A stretch of 64,000 nt of DNA, taken from positions 1 to 64,000 of the forward strand of contig NZ_CAJVAS010000014.1 in assembly GCF_910593845.1 (NCBI RefSeq), in the 5' to 3' direction. Shown here piece by piece: positions 7,488 to 19,065 of this stretch (the first letter of the stretch is position 1; every line of letters begins with the position of its first letter). Position numbers and translations under genes: made by a program. The notes beneath the pieces were generated by a model that was not told the origin of the DNA, did not search any database, and saw nothing but the letters and a program-made list of their open reading frames with translations. The DNA comes from Paenibacillus solanacearum (GTDB taxonomy: Bacteria; Bacillota; Bacilli; Paenibacillales; NBRC-103111).

Positions 7488-8741
7488 TTACTGCTTCTTC
7501 TCGTCGACTTGCTTCTGAAGCTGCTCTTTAAAATCCCTCAGCGAAGTATTGATATCCGCGTTGTTCTTGTTCATGGCCCGAACGATGTTGTTGAATACCG
7601 CGTTGCCTGTGGCGTCGAATTCACCCGGTACGTAAAGCGATTGCTTCGGCAGTTTGACCCCGTTCACGTTCTTTTTGGCGAACTCCGGATTGATGTATTG
7701 CGCTTCCTGCTTTTTGGAGTTTTCCGGGCTTAGCAGCGCGTCGATCAACGCGAGCGCTTCCGCCTTATGTTCGCTTGTCGAGGCGAGCATATACACGCCG
7801 TTAACCGGAGGCACTTTCACAGGCTTGTCGCTAAAGCGCGGGAATGTAACGATGTCCCAGTTCGGCAGCGTATCCTTTTGCCGCTCCGCTTCGGTAATCA
7901 GCTTGTCGACGTTGCCGGCGAACATCGCGATATTCTTGTCCTTCATAAACGGATCGACGTTGCCGAGCTCCTTGCCGGAAATTTTAAACGACTCCTGATA
8001 AACGCGCAATATTTTTTCAAAGAGCGGGTTGGACAAATCGACGGTGCCCTTCGCATCCGTGTAGGCTAGTTCATTGGCTTCGTACAAGTACTGCGTCGTG
8101 CCCAGATTCAACCCATAGTACTGCGTTCCGTTGTCCGAGCGGTTTACCCGCTTGGCCAGCTCCAGTACCTCATCCCAAGTCATGTTGTCTTTTGGATACG
8201 GCACGGCGAGCCGGTCGAATATATCTTTGTTGTACACAAGCGCGTGCAAAGCATACGGGAAGTTGGCTTTATCTGGAACCGCATACATTTTGCCGTCTTT
8301 GCTCAGCTTCTTGATCGCTTCCACATGCTCCGGAACGAAACGCGACATGTCGAACTTTTGTCTGGCCAATAGCTCGGTCATATCGTAGTTCAGGTTCAGC
8401 CTGAGCGCATCATAATACACTTTCGTCGTAATATTCAGGACATCGAGCTTAATGCCGGAGACGATCAGCTTCTCCATATTCTCGCTGAGACTGTGGAATT
8501 CAAAGTTTACGTTAGGCAGCTTTTGGCGGACGACTTCGTTGTTAACCCGGTCGTTGAATTCGTCTTGCCGGCCGGACCAAAGCACCCTCAGCGTAATCGG
8601 CTCGGTCGTCAGCGGAATCGGCGCCAGCGCTTCTCCTGCAGGGGCAGCGCCTCCCTCCTTCGTAGCAGCTTTTTGGCTGCATCCGGCAATAAAAGAACCA
8701 AGAAGCACAGTCGCCAGGATCGATATCGAAATTCTTTTCAT
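7488..8741 (-). CDS. family 1 extracellular sugar-binding lipoprotein (first of five paralogues)
   Basis: A 417-residue membrane-anchored solute-binding protein of a carbohydrate ABC importer. The signal peptide ends in a lipobox (LGSFIAGC), followed by a flexible acceptor stretch and a two-lobed binding fold. The hinge segment LVYNKDIFDRLAVPYPKDN-MTWDE is the signature shared with the other four lipoproteins in this window. The gene has GGGAGG before its ATG at 8741 and heads a leftward operon with the NHL and GH78 genes. No permease or ATPase gene is adjacent, so the channel must come from elsewhere. The ligand is inferred to be a rhamnose-containing oligosaccharide from context only. Confidence 0.88.
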   Translation of the reverse strand: MKRISISILATVLLGSFIAGCSQKAATKEGGAAPAGEALAPIPLTTEPITLRVLWSGRQDEFNDRVNNEVVRQKLPNVNFEFHSLSENMEKLIVSGIKLDVLNITTKVYYDALRLNLNYDMTELLARQKFDMSRFVPEHVEAIKKLSKDGKMYAVPDKANFPYALHALVYNKDIFDRLAVPYPKDNMTWDEVLELAKRVNRSDNGTQYYGLNLGTTQYLYEANELAYTDAKGTVDLSNPLFEKILRVYQESFKISGKELGNVDPFMKDKNIAMFAGNVDKLITEAERQKDTLPNWDIVTFPRFSDKPVKVPPVNGVYMLASTSEHKAEALALIDALLSPENSKKQEAQYINPEFAKKNVNGVKLPKQSLYVPGEFDATGNAVFNNIVRAMNKNNADINTSLRDFKEQLQKQVDEKKQ

Positions 8742-9143
8742 TTGTATTCCTCCCTGATCGTTTCGATTCCTTCCAAAAAAAACAGTCCGTTCCCCTTCAT
8801 TCAGACGGCATGAATACCGAAATATCGTTTAATTCTCTTTATACCGATTCATTAAAAGAAAGCACGGCCCCCTTCGAGATCTTTCACACAGATGCGAACC
8901 AAGGTGTAAGCGTTTGCTACAATAATGTAATCGTTTTCCAAGAATCGGTTTCCGGACCCCTGGAAAGAACCAATCCCCCTTGCCATAAAATTTGCATTTG
9001 CAAAAACATTGCACTTTAACTTACATTTTAAATATAGTATAAGTCGCTTAGACAAGAGTTGTCGTTACATGGATCTCACTGGAATTTGTACTTTTCTCAT
9101 ATATTCTTCATATTCCCTTAACATCAAAACGAGGTGTTTCCTT
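8742..9143. promoter_or_regulatory. divergent control region between the rhamnosidase operon and the AraC gene
   Basis: A 402-base stretch between two divergent transcripts. It contains a cre-like site (8905-8918) and AT-rich tracts around 8820-8870 and 8980-9060. No gene is supported. It is the natural place for the AraC regulator to bind. I could not define half-sites by eye. Confidence 0.5.
8905..8918. promoter_or_regulatory. cre-like site (CcpA)
   Basis: TGTAAGCGTTTGCT matches the catabolite-responsive pattern TGNAANCGNTNNCA at every fixed position but the last. It lies 164 bases upstream of the binding-lipoprotein start and 226 bases before the AraC start, fitting glucose repression of the glycan locus. 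Confidence 0.5.
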
Positions 9144-10043
9144 ATGAACGGCAGGCACTTGGATCTTGGAGAATTGTCTTTGCTTCAGCCCACGGTTCAT
9201 TACATCTGTCTAACCCGCGGCCGGCCGAACCGGGTATGGGGTCCGCGCGCCATTCCGGACTGCCATCTCGTCTATGTCGTCTCCGGGCTCGCCAAGCTGA
9301 GCATCGGCGAAGAGGAACGGATTGTGCCGCCGGGGCACTGCGCTTTTTACGGCGTCGACAGCGTCACGCAAATCTTGTCTACGGAGGAAGAGCCGGTTAC
9401 TTACTACAGTCTTCATTTCGAATGGAATACGCCGTCACCGACGCCGATGTCGCTTCCTCAGCTGCTGTCGGGTATCCGCTATACTTCAGCGAGCCAACTG
9501 TACGGTCCTGCGACGAGCTACAGCGTCCGCGTTCCCGGCTACGGCTCGGTGAACATCCCCCACTTCTTCCCCTTCCCCGGGGCCGAACCGCTGCTGCTGC
9601 AGCTGCTACGGGAATACGATGCGAAGGAGCCCGGCTACGATTTCGTGCTGCGCGGATTGCTCGGCCGGCTGCTCGCCGCCCTGGTCCGGCTGCAGCTCGG
9701 CAACACGTCGCACGGCGAACTGGCCAAAAAAATCGCTCCGGCGCTCAAAGCGATCGAGAAGCATCCCGAAACGGACTGGTCGACGGCGGCGCTGGCCGAG
9801 ATGTGCGGCTATAACGCAAACTATTTTACAGGTGTATTCAAGGCGGCGACGGGCACCTCGCCCAAATCGTACATTATCGCCAACCGGATGCGGCGGGCCA
9901 AAAAGCTGCTGCTCGAGGAGGATACCATCGAGAAGGCGGCGCGCAAAGCCGGATATTCGAGCCTGCATTATTTTTGCCGCCATTTCAAGGCGGAAACCGG
10001 TCAAACGCCGACCCAGTTCAAAAAGCAGCTGTTCGATCTGTAG
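9144..10043 (+). CDS. AraC-family transcriptional regulator
   Basis: A 299-residue regulator. The N-terminal half is a cupin-like ligand-sensing domain (CHLVYVVSGLAKLSIGEEE, VPPGHCAFYGVDS). The last 100 residues carry the double helix-turn-helix: WSTAALAEMCGYNANYFTG, then IEKAARKAGYSSLHYFCRHF, ending in the family's typical TPTQFKK. I chose the ATG at 9144, preceded by GAGGTG; upstream in-frame starts lie in non-coding AT-rich DNA. It is transcribed away from the lipoprotein-NHL-rhamnosidase operon and leads a phosphatase and a beta-galactosidase gene. It is the likely sugar-responsive activator of the whole locus. Confidence 0.88.
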   Translation: MNGRHLDLGELSLLQPTVHYICLTRGRPNRVWGPRAIPDCHLVYVVSGLAKLSIGEEERIVPPGHCAFYGVDSVTQILSTEEEPVTYYSLHFEWNTPSPTPMSLPQLLSGIRYTSASQLYGPATSYSVRVPGYGSVNIPHFFPFPGAEPLLLQLLREYDAKEPGYDFVLRGLLGRLLAALVRLQLGNTSHGELAKKIAPALKAIEKHPETDWSTAALAEMCGYNANYFTGVFKAATGTSPKSYIIANRMRRAKKLLLEEDTIEKAARKAGYSSLHYFCRHFKAETGQTPTQFKKQLFDL

Positions 10044-10230
10044 CCGGCCGGCAGCCTGAGCAACCGATTTGCATTTTTTTCGGAAAATCCGGAGCAGCGG
10101 GTTCTCTCGAATCTTAATATAGTTATATCGCGCCGAAAATGGTTTGATTGATTTGACTTGCACCCGCCTATATACTTTTAGGATGACTGCATTTCCAAGC
10201 CATGCGAAAATATGCGCAAAGGAGAAGGCT

Positions 10231-14236
<4,006 letters not shown>

Positions 14237-14263
14237 CGACCGCGCGTTAGCGGACAATATAAA

Positions 14264-14308
14264 ACCCGGAGGCTCTCATGATCGCGAGAGCCTCCGGGTA
14301 TTTTTTTT
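14264..14308 (+). terminator. strong rho-independent terminator
   Basis: ACCCGGAGGCTCTC (14264-14277) pairs with GAGAGCCTCCGGGT (14286-14299), followed by eight T. It ends the AraC-phosphatase-galactosidase transcript. The convergent lipoprotein gene ends 19 bases further on and may share it. Confidence 0.92.
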
Positions 14309-14326
14309 CAGACAAGGCGTTGAGCG

Positions 14327-15616
14327 TTAAGGTTTTTCGCTCTTGATATACTTGTTGATCTCTTCCTCTGCTTCCCGAAGAGCCGTATTGACGTCTTTCT
14401 TGCCTTGCGCGTACTCCTTGAACTTGGCTACGAGCGTTCCCCTCGATTTGGCGTAGTAAGCCGAATAAGGAGGAGCCGCCGGCGCCGGCTTGCTCTTGAA
14501 GATGCTCGCAATCTTTTTGTCCTTGAACGCGTCGTTGCCTTTCAGGAACTCGTTCTGGAACTTCTGGTCCTTCAAGAGCGACATCTTGCCGGCCCGCGCC
14601 GCGTTCAGCTGCACTTCATCGGAGAACATGACTTCCAGCACCCGTGCGGCGTCTTCTTTGTGCTTGCTCGTTTTGGCAATGTTCGTAATGACGATATCAT
14701 AAGCGCCGTACAAGTTCTTCTTGCTCGGATAGCTTGGGAACTGGACAACGTCCCAGTTCAGATTCGGGTCGACGATCAGCTTGTCGAACAGGTTGATCGT
14801 CGCCAGCATAGCGACGTTCTTGTTCTTGACGAACCGGTCCGTCACGCTCCCGGACATGATGCCTTCCTTCGGCGTATTGCCCGGAATATCGTAAATCTTT
14901 TTGGCCGTCTCGAACACCATTTTGTAGGGCTCGCTGTTGACGTCCGTTTTATCGTTGCGCCCGTCGACGATACCGAGTGAAAGCGGTGTCAACATTCGGG
15001 TCAAATAATCGGGGTCCAATCCGATGTACTGCGTGCCGCTGTCCAGTCGTGTAACTTTCTTCGCCAATTCAATCGTTTCGTCCCATGTCATGCCGTCCTT
15101 CGGATAGGGAACCCCGAATCGGTCGAAAATGTCTTTGTTGTAGTACATCGCGTACAGCTGAATCCAGTTGGGCAAACCGTACAAAAGACCGGTCTTCGTC
15201 GATTGCTTGACACTGTCGATCGCGCCCGGGTCGAACCGCGACAGGTCGATTTTCTGCTTCTGCAGCAAGGGGGTGATGTCCTCGAACAGATCAAGGTCCG
15301 CCGTCTCCGGCATAAGGCCGTTCCACACCGAGACGAGGTCGATCTGTTCGCCTGCGGCAATCGCTTGACCTAGCGATACTTTCGGTAAAAACTCGAGCGT
15401 GATGTGCGGGTATTTGGCTTGCACCGGTTCCTGCACCAGCTTCTTGAAATCCTCTTCGGTCCAATAGCCTTGCGTCTGGTACATCTTGAGCGTAACGGGT
15501 TCGAACTTCTCTTGCGGTTTCGCCTCGGGCGTACCGGCGGCAGGGCCATTCTGCCCGCAGCCTGCCACAAGCGAACCTAACAAGACGACGGCAATACCTG
15601 TCTTCAGTTTTCTCAT
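14327..15616 (-). CDS. family 1 extracellular sugar-binding lipoprotein (second paralogue)
   Basis: A 429-residue lipoprotein. The signal peptide MRKLKTGIAVVLLGSLVAGC ends at the lipobox cysteine. The mature part has the two-lobe binding fold and the signature YYNKDIFDRFGVPYPKDGMT. The C-terminus ends in the helical NTALREAEEEINKYIKS seen also in the third paralogue. The start at 15616 was chosen because the signal peptide begins there; the 30 upstream codons are not signal-like. It is a single-gene unit, with no permease genes nearby. It is closest to the third paralogue at 24940. The ligand is unknown, probably an oligosaccharide. The upstream region holds a palindromic motif also found above the fifth paralogue. 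Confidence 0.88.
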   Translation of the reverse strand: MRKLKTGIAVVLLGSLVAGCGQNGPAAGTPEAKPQEKFEPVTLKMYQTQGYWTEEDFKKLVQEPVQAKYPHITLEFLPKVSLGQAIAAGEQIDLVSVWNGLMPETADLDLFEDITPLLQKQKIDLSRFDPGAIDSVKQSTKTGLLYGLPNWIQLYAMYYNKDIFDRFGVPYPKDGMTWDETIELAKKVTRLDSGTQYIGLDPDYLTRMLTPLSLGIVDGRNDKTDVNSEPYKMVFETAKKIYDIPGNTPKEGIMSGSVTDRFVKNKNVAMLATINLFDKLIVDPNLNWDVVQFPSYPSKKNLYGAYDIVITNIAKTSKHKEDAARVLEVMFSDEVQLNAARAGKMSLLKDQKFQNEFLKGNDAFKDKKIASIFKSKPAPAAPPYSAYYAKSRGTLVAKFKEYAQGKKDVNTALREAEEEINKYIKSEKP

Positions 15617-16056
15617 AGGACAACCCCTTACTTTTTTTAATAATGTGACAAATAACGCTCTGTTACATCTAAAGTATAAGGTACTTTTTTTCGGGGTTTC
15701 AATCATAACATATTCGTTAAATATAACTATATTAAGTTTGCTTTGTCTTTGTACGAGTCTCGAATCGCTGATATCGTTATCATATGCGATATTTTCGTAA
15801 CAAAAATTTCCGGTGCACCGTATTTATTTTTTTTGTAAAGTATCATTCCCGAAGTGGCACTTCGCCTAAATCGTCATATATTGCAAAATATAACAAAAGC
15901 TTCTGACCGAAGCCATTCGATGAAAATACATTCGTGACTTATTATGAAGCTTTTCTTGATTTAGAATGTCGCAGTTCGCTTTATGCGTTAGCGAACTTAA
16001 CCATTCTGAATCGCAAACAAATTTATGTTAAACCACAGATGGAAGTGGGTGTAACT
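15617..16056. promoter_or_regulatory. divergent AT-rich control region with inverted repeats
   Basis: 440 bases between the second binding lipoprotein (leftward) and the MerR-type gene (rightward). Structures seen are AAAAGCTTC/GAAGCTTTT (about 15895-15954), AGTTCGCT/AGCGAACT (15973-15980 and 15990-15997) and the GTTAGCGA/TCGCAAAC palindrome (15987-16018). No gene is supported. Confidence 0.5.
15973..16018. promoter_or_regulatory. overlapping operator-like palindromes
   Basis: The perfect arms AGTTCGCT (15973-15980) and AGCGAACT (15990-15997) are spaced nine bases apart. They overlap a second palindrome, GTTAGCGA (15987-15994) and TCGCAAAC (16011-16018, one mismatch). The core from 15989 to 16014 recurs with few changes at 56212-56237 in front of the fifth binding lipoprotein. 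The site lies about 40 bases before the MerR-type start. Confidence 0.5.
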
Positions 16057-16638
16057 ATGCCGGAAAATCAAAAGAGCAGCCGGTTTTTTAGCATCGGGAG
16101 CGTATCCAAGCAGTTGGAAGTTCCGACCGGTACGCTAAGACAATGGGAACAGGATTTTGAGCTTAACATTCCAAGAACCTCGAACAATGTCCGTTTCTAT
16201 ACTGAAGACGATATCGAGCTGCTGCACAACATCAAGAAGCTGTTCAGCGACGGCTCCAGTGTCGAGACGATCCGCCAGCAGCTGCTGACGGCCCCGCGTA
16301 CGGCGCAGGCTCCCTCCGTCCCAGGGGTCGCCGCTCCCGATCTTGCCCGCGCCATTCAGGATGTACACGAGCGGGTGCTGCATATCCAGCGGCTGCTGGA
16401 AACGATGCCGGACATCTTGGAAGCGGCAATCGCAGGGAAAGCGGGAACAAAGCAGAAGAACGTCGTTGCTGCGCCGGTCGAAGCGGAAGCGGTTGACGCG
16501 GAGAAGCTCCGCGAGGCCGCCGCGACTGCCCCCGAAGCCACGCGGGTGTTCGTCGCCGCGCAAACCGCGCCAGAGACGAACAATAAGCCAAGCTGGCGCA
16601 GACCGAAACCGCAGACGAAAAAAGCCGGGAAACGGTAA
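16057..16638 (+). CDS. MerR-type helix-turn-helix protein with Ala-rich tail
   Basis: A 193-residue protein. Residues 9-75 form a MerR-type DNA-binding domain: FSIGSVSKQLEVPTGTLRQW, then the wing and a second helix, YTEDDIELLHNIKKLFSDGS. A short helical segment follows (about 100-130). The tail of about 60 residues is rich in Ala, Glu, Pro and Lys and probably disordered, ending in a basic KPQTKKAGKR. No effector-binding domain is present. Some MerR-like proteins of this build, such as RacA, tie DNA to other structures; that comparison is only by architecture. The ATG at 16057 follows GGAAGTGGGTG. Confidence 0.65.
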   Translation: MPENQKSSRFFSIGSVSKQLEVPTGTLRQWEQDFELNIPRTSNNVRFYTEDDIELLHNIKKLFSDGSSVETIRQQLLTAPRTAQAPSVPGVAAPDLARAIQDVHERVLHIQRLLETMPDILEAAIAGKAGTKQKNVVAAPVEAEAVDAEKLREAAATAPEATRVFVAAQTAPETNNKPSWRRPKPQTKKAGKR

Positions 16639-16649
16639 CGTTCCGGCTT
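16622..16649. terminator. hairpin at the convergent gene ends
   Basis: AAGCCGG (16622-16628) pairs with CCGGCTT (16643-16649), overlapping the stop of the MerR-type gene. A run of A to its left gives a T-run on the minus strand, so it could end leftward transcripts; its use by the rightward gene is doubtful. Confidence 0.35.
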
Positions 16650-16806
16650 GATATCAGGCATCATCACACGAGAAATACGACGGCTGCCAAACTGCGGCGA
16701 GAACCGCTCAGGGGCAGCCCCGTGTTATCGAATCGAATGCTGCCGTAGCAGCCCCCCGGTTGAACGGGCCGTTGACGCGAAGCTTGGCAGCCGGCTCCAT
16801 CCTTGG

Positions 16807-17100
16807 CTACACCGCTTCCAGCACGCGTTCTTTGCAAAAAGCGTCGATTTGTTTCTCTTCTTCCTCATCCATCTCGAAATCGAGATATTGATTCGACTGC
16901 CTCTCGAAAAACTCATACTTCACGATGCGCTCCCGGCCTTCCTCCACGCTGTATACGACCCGCAAATATACGCCGCTTTCGGTATGCAGCTCGTCCTCTT
17001 CCGGCACATCCAGGTCAAGCATAAACTCGTAACGCGTTCCCGTCAAAATCCCGAACGGGTCTTTAATCACTTCCACACTGTACTCCGTAATCGCAAACAA
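16807..17100 (-). CDS. small acidic protein, DUF6509-like
   Basis: A 97-residue acidic cytoplasmic protein of unknown function. The opening TEYSVEVIKDPFGILTGTRY and the block ESGVYLRVVYSVEEG, then KYEFFER and FEMDEEEEKQIDAFCKE, match my memory of a small family common in Paenibacillus and now called DUF6509. It looks like a single beta-rich domain with a C-terminal helix. The gene is on its own, with AAGGGAGGATTCG just before the ATG. No partner or pathway can be named. Confidence 0.65.
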   Translation of the reverse strand: MFAITEYSVEVIKDPFGILTGTRYEFMLDLDVPEEDELHTESGVYLRVVYSVEEGRERIVKYEFFERQSNQYLDFEMDEEEEKQIDAFCKERVLEAV

Positions 17101-17266
17101 TCGAATCCTCCCTTTCCAAACCTCCCCCTATTATATACAAAATCGCCGCCATGCCCTAATTTTCATGCGGACGGGCCTTCGTTCCCCATCTGCCTGCCCG
17201 AACAGGCTCGGCAAAGGCGGAACCTGGCCTTAAGCACAGGATAAGCCACATTCGCCGTGCGCAAAT

Positions 17267-17280
17267 CGAAAGCGCTTGCA
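17267..17280. promoter_or_regulatory. cre-like site (CcpA) in front of a small membrane-protein gene
   Basis: CGAAAGCGCTTGCA fits TGNAANCGNTNNCA at all fixed positions but the first and is nearly palindromic. It directly precedes TATACTGTATAAAA, a likely -10 region, so CcpA binding here would block the promoter of the gene starting at 17313. Confidence 0.55.
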
Positions 17281-17312
17281 TATACTGTATAAAAAGCGTT
17301 GGAGGTGTGCAC

Positions 17313-17639
17313 ATGTCAAAACTGACATCGTTTCCAATTCTCAGCGCCCTGATCGGTATTTTATTCCTGCTCTCTTCCTTCTGGATCCAGATGCCCGAAC
17401 CATCAGCGGTGCGAAGCAGTCTGGTCGCCGGCGTGATCCTGGTGTTGTCGTCCGCCCTCTCGTTCGGCAAGTCGGGCTGGGACTCCATTTTTCACTGGAT
17501 CGCCCTGATTAGCAGCGTCTGGTTCATCTTGTTCCCGATCGTCTACTCGATGGACTTCATCTTGACCGCAGCTTACATGCTGCTGGCCATCACCGCCGTC
17601 ATGTTGAATTATTATGCCATGGAGCATGAAGAACAGTAA
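17313..17639 (+). CDS. small integral membrane protein
   Basis: A 108-residue protein with about four hydrophobic segments: FPILSALIGILFLLSSFWI, SLVAGVILVLSSALSF, IFHWIALISSVWFILFPIV and FILTAAYMLLAITAVMLNYY. The spacing and the Trp/Pro-containing third segment recall the short SPW-type membrane proteins, but I cannot assign a function. GGAGGTG precedes the ATG at 17313; a GTG at 17307 lies inside that site and is rejected. It is a single gene between a cre-like site and a strong terminator, so expression is probably carbon-regulated. Confidence 0.65.
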   Translation: MSKLTSFPILSALIGILFLLSSFWIQMPEPSAVRSSLVAGVILVLSSALSFGKSGWDSIFHWIALISSVWFILFPIVYSMDFILTAAYMLLAITAVMLNYYAMEHEEQ

Positions 17640-17678
17640 GACGGCGCCGCTCACCTGTTCGAATCAGCCGGACAACCC

Positions 17679-17716
17679 GTGAAAAAGCTGCCCTTCGGCA
17701 GCTTTTTCACTTTCTT
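17679..17716. terminator. rho-independent terminator
   Basis: GTGAAAAAGCTGCC (17679-17692) pairs perfectly with GGCAGCTTTTTCAC (17697-17710) around a CTTC loop, followed by TTTCTTT. It ends the small membrane-protein gene and may also end the leftward GH88 remnant. Confidence 0.88.
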
Positions 17717-17777
17717 TATCCTTGGATCGGACCGAGCCGCTTGCCCGCATGGACAAGCTTTCTTTCGCGAAAGAAAG

Positions 17778-18287
17778 CTACCAGAATAATTCCCCGTGGC
17801 CAAGCAGCCGAGAGAGGCCTTCAACAAAATAGTAATCGCCATAAATCAGCGGAACATCGATATTTTTTTGTTCTGGAACATGGCTCGTACCGTGCAGAAT
17901 AAGCCCCTCTTCCGCGGTGCCCTCCCATGAACCATAGTTGACATACAGCGAGTGTAATATATTTTCGGCCGTTTTCCGGTAAAGGCTCTTCTCCGGACCG
18001 GAAACCTGGTCCGCTAACAATAACAAACCGCATGCCGCGCAGGCTCCTGCCGAGGAATCCCGGTAAACGGGCACATCCTCCGGCAAGCGGAAATCCCAAT
18101 GCGGCACATGATCGTCCGGAAGGTTCGCCATAAAGAAATGCGCCACGCGTTTGGCCGCATGCAAATACGCTTCGTTCCCTGTATGATGATAGCTTAAGCT
18201 CATTCCGTACAGCGCCCAAGCCGTACCGCGCGACCACGCCGATTCGGTGTATAGGCCCGGCTGCTTGGAGCCATCGTTTCGAACCAT
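17778..18287 (-). pseudogene. C-terminal remnant of a GH88 unsaturated uronyl hydrolase
   Basis: The remaining 169 codons match the second half of the GH88/GH105-type (alpha/alpha)6 barrel: YTESAWSRGTAWALYGMSLS, HWDFRLPEDVPVYRDSSAGA, EEGLILHGTSHVPEQKNIDV and PLIYGDYYFVEGLSRL. Such enzymes split unsaturated uronic acid from oligosaccharides made by lyases acting on pectin or glycosaminoglycans. A complete enzyme has about 370 residues. Here the N-terminal half, which carries a catalytic Asp, is missing. An in-frame TAA stands five codons before the fragment's ATG, and upstream DNA no longer resembles the family. The gene is therefore dead or at most makes an inactive fragment. Confidence 0.75.
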
Positions 18288-18446
18288 CCTCGATTAAGCG
18301 TGTACATGGAAGGGGCGACGCGCATCTTCCTGCGGGCACCGCCCCCATCCCGTGTATAAATTCCTCTTCATCGCCAGTGCAATAAATATTCACTAATGAG
18401 GAAAACATATACTGTACCCATTATCCGATGAAGGAGCAAGACGCGC

Positions 18447-19028
18447 ATGATCAGCAACCGCGAACTGAAAGACGAAATCGAGCAGTTAAACGAACAAAAT
18501 CAATCGTTGACCCAAGAACTTCAGCAAATCAAAGATTTGCTTCAACAGCAAAGCCAGCAGCACAACAATCAAAACGATCAGCAGCAGCGCGGCGGCCAGA
18601 ACGACTCGGGCCAGCAAGGAGCCGGCCAGAACGGCAGTCGCGGCGGAAATACCGGTTCGGGCTCGGGCTCGGGCTCAGGTTCCGGCGCGGACATTTCCAA
18701 TATCGCTAACGACTTTCTGCTTCTGAAGGATATGAGTTCGAGCATTGAATCGAAGATGAAGGACTACGTCTCGCAGCAATCGGGACAGTCCGGCGGAAAA
18801 TCCTTGACCCAGGAAGACGTCATCAATCTTGTACTACATATGATGAACGGGATGATCGACTGGACCGTAGAATATGTCTCCAGCCAAGGGCAAAGCCAAG
18901 GACAAGGACAAAGCCAGGGTCAAAGCCAGGGTCAAGGGCAAGGCCGCGGACAAGGAAGAGGCCCGAATCATAACCAAGGCCAATCCCAGGACATGGATCA
19001 GGGACAGCAGCAAAACCAGCTACAATAA
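18447..19028 (+). CDS. Gln/Gly-rich low-complexity protein
   Basis: A 193-residue protein I do not recognise. Residues 1-40 are a strong coiled coil (ELKDEIEQLNEQNQSLTQEL). Next comes a Gln/Asn-rich then a Gly/Ser-rich stretch (GSGSGSGSGSGAD). A short folded helical core follows at about 85-145 (DISNIANDFLLLKDMSSSIE, LTQEDVINLVLHMMNGMIDW). The tail is of QGQ and SQGQ steps with RGQGRG. No signal peptide or membrane segment is visible. GAAGGAG precedes the ATG. The build, a coiled coil plus sticky tail, is that of a structural protein such as a spore-coat or matrix component, but that is only a guess. The repetitive tail would vary easily in length. Confidence 0.7.
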   Translation: MISNRELKDEIEQLNEQNQSLTQELQQIKDLLQQQSQQHNNQNDQQQRGGQNDSGQQGAGQNGSRGGNTGSGSGSGSGSGADISNIANDFLLLKDMSSSIESKMKDYVSQQSGQSGGKSLTQEDVINLVLHMMNGMIDWTVEYVSSQGQSQGQGQSQGQSQGQGQGRGQGRGPNHNQGQSQDMDQGQQQNQLQ

Positions 19029-19065
19029 TGCCTTGGTACGCTTACCGGACGGGAGCATTCCCATT

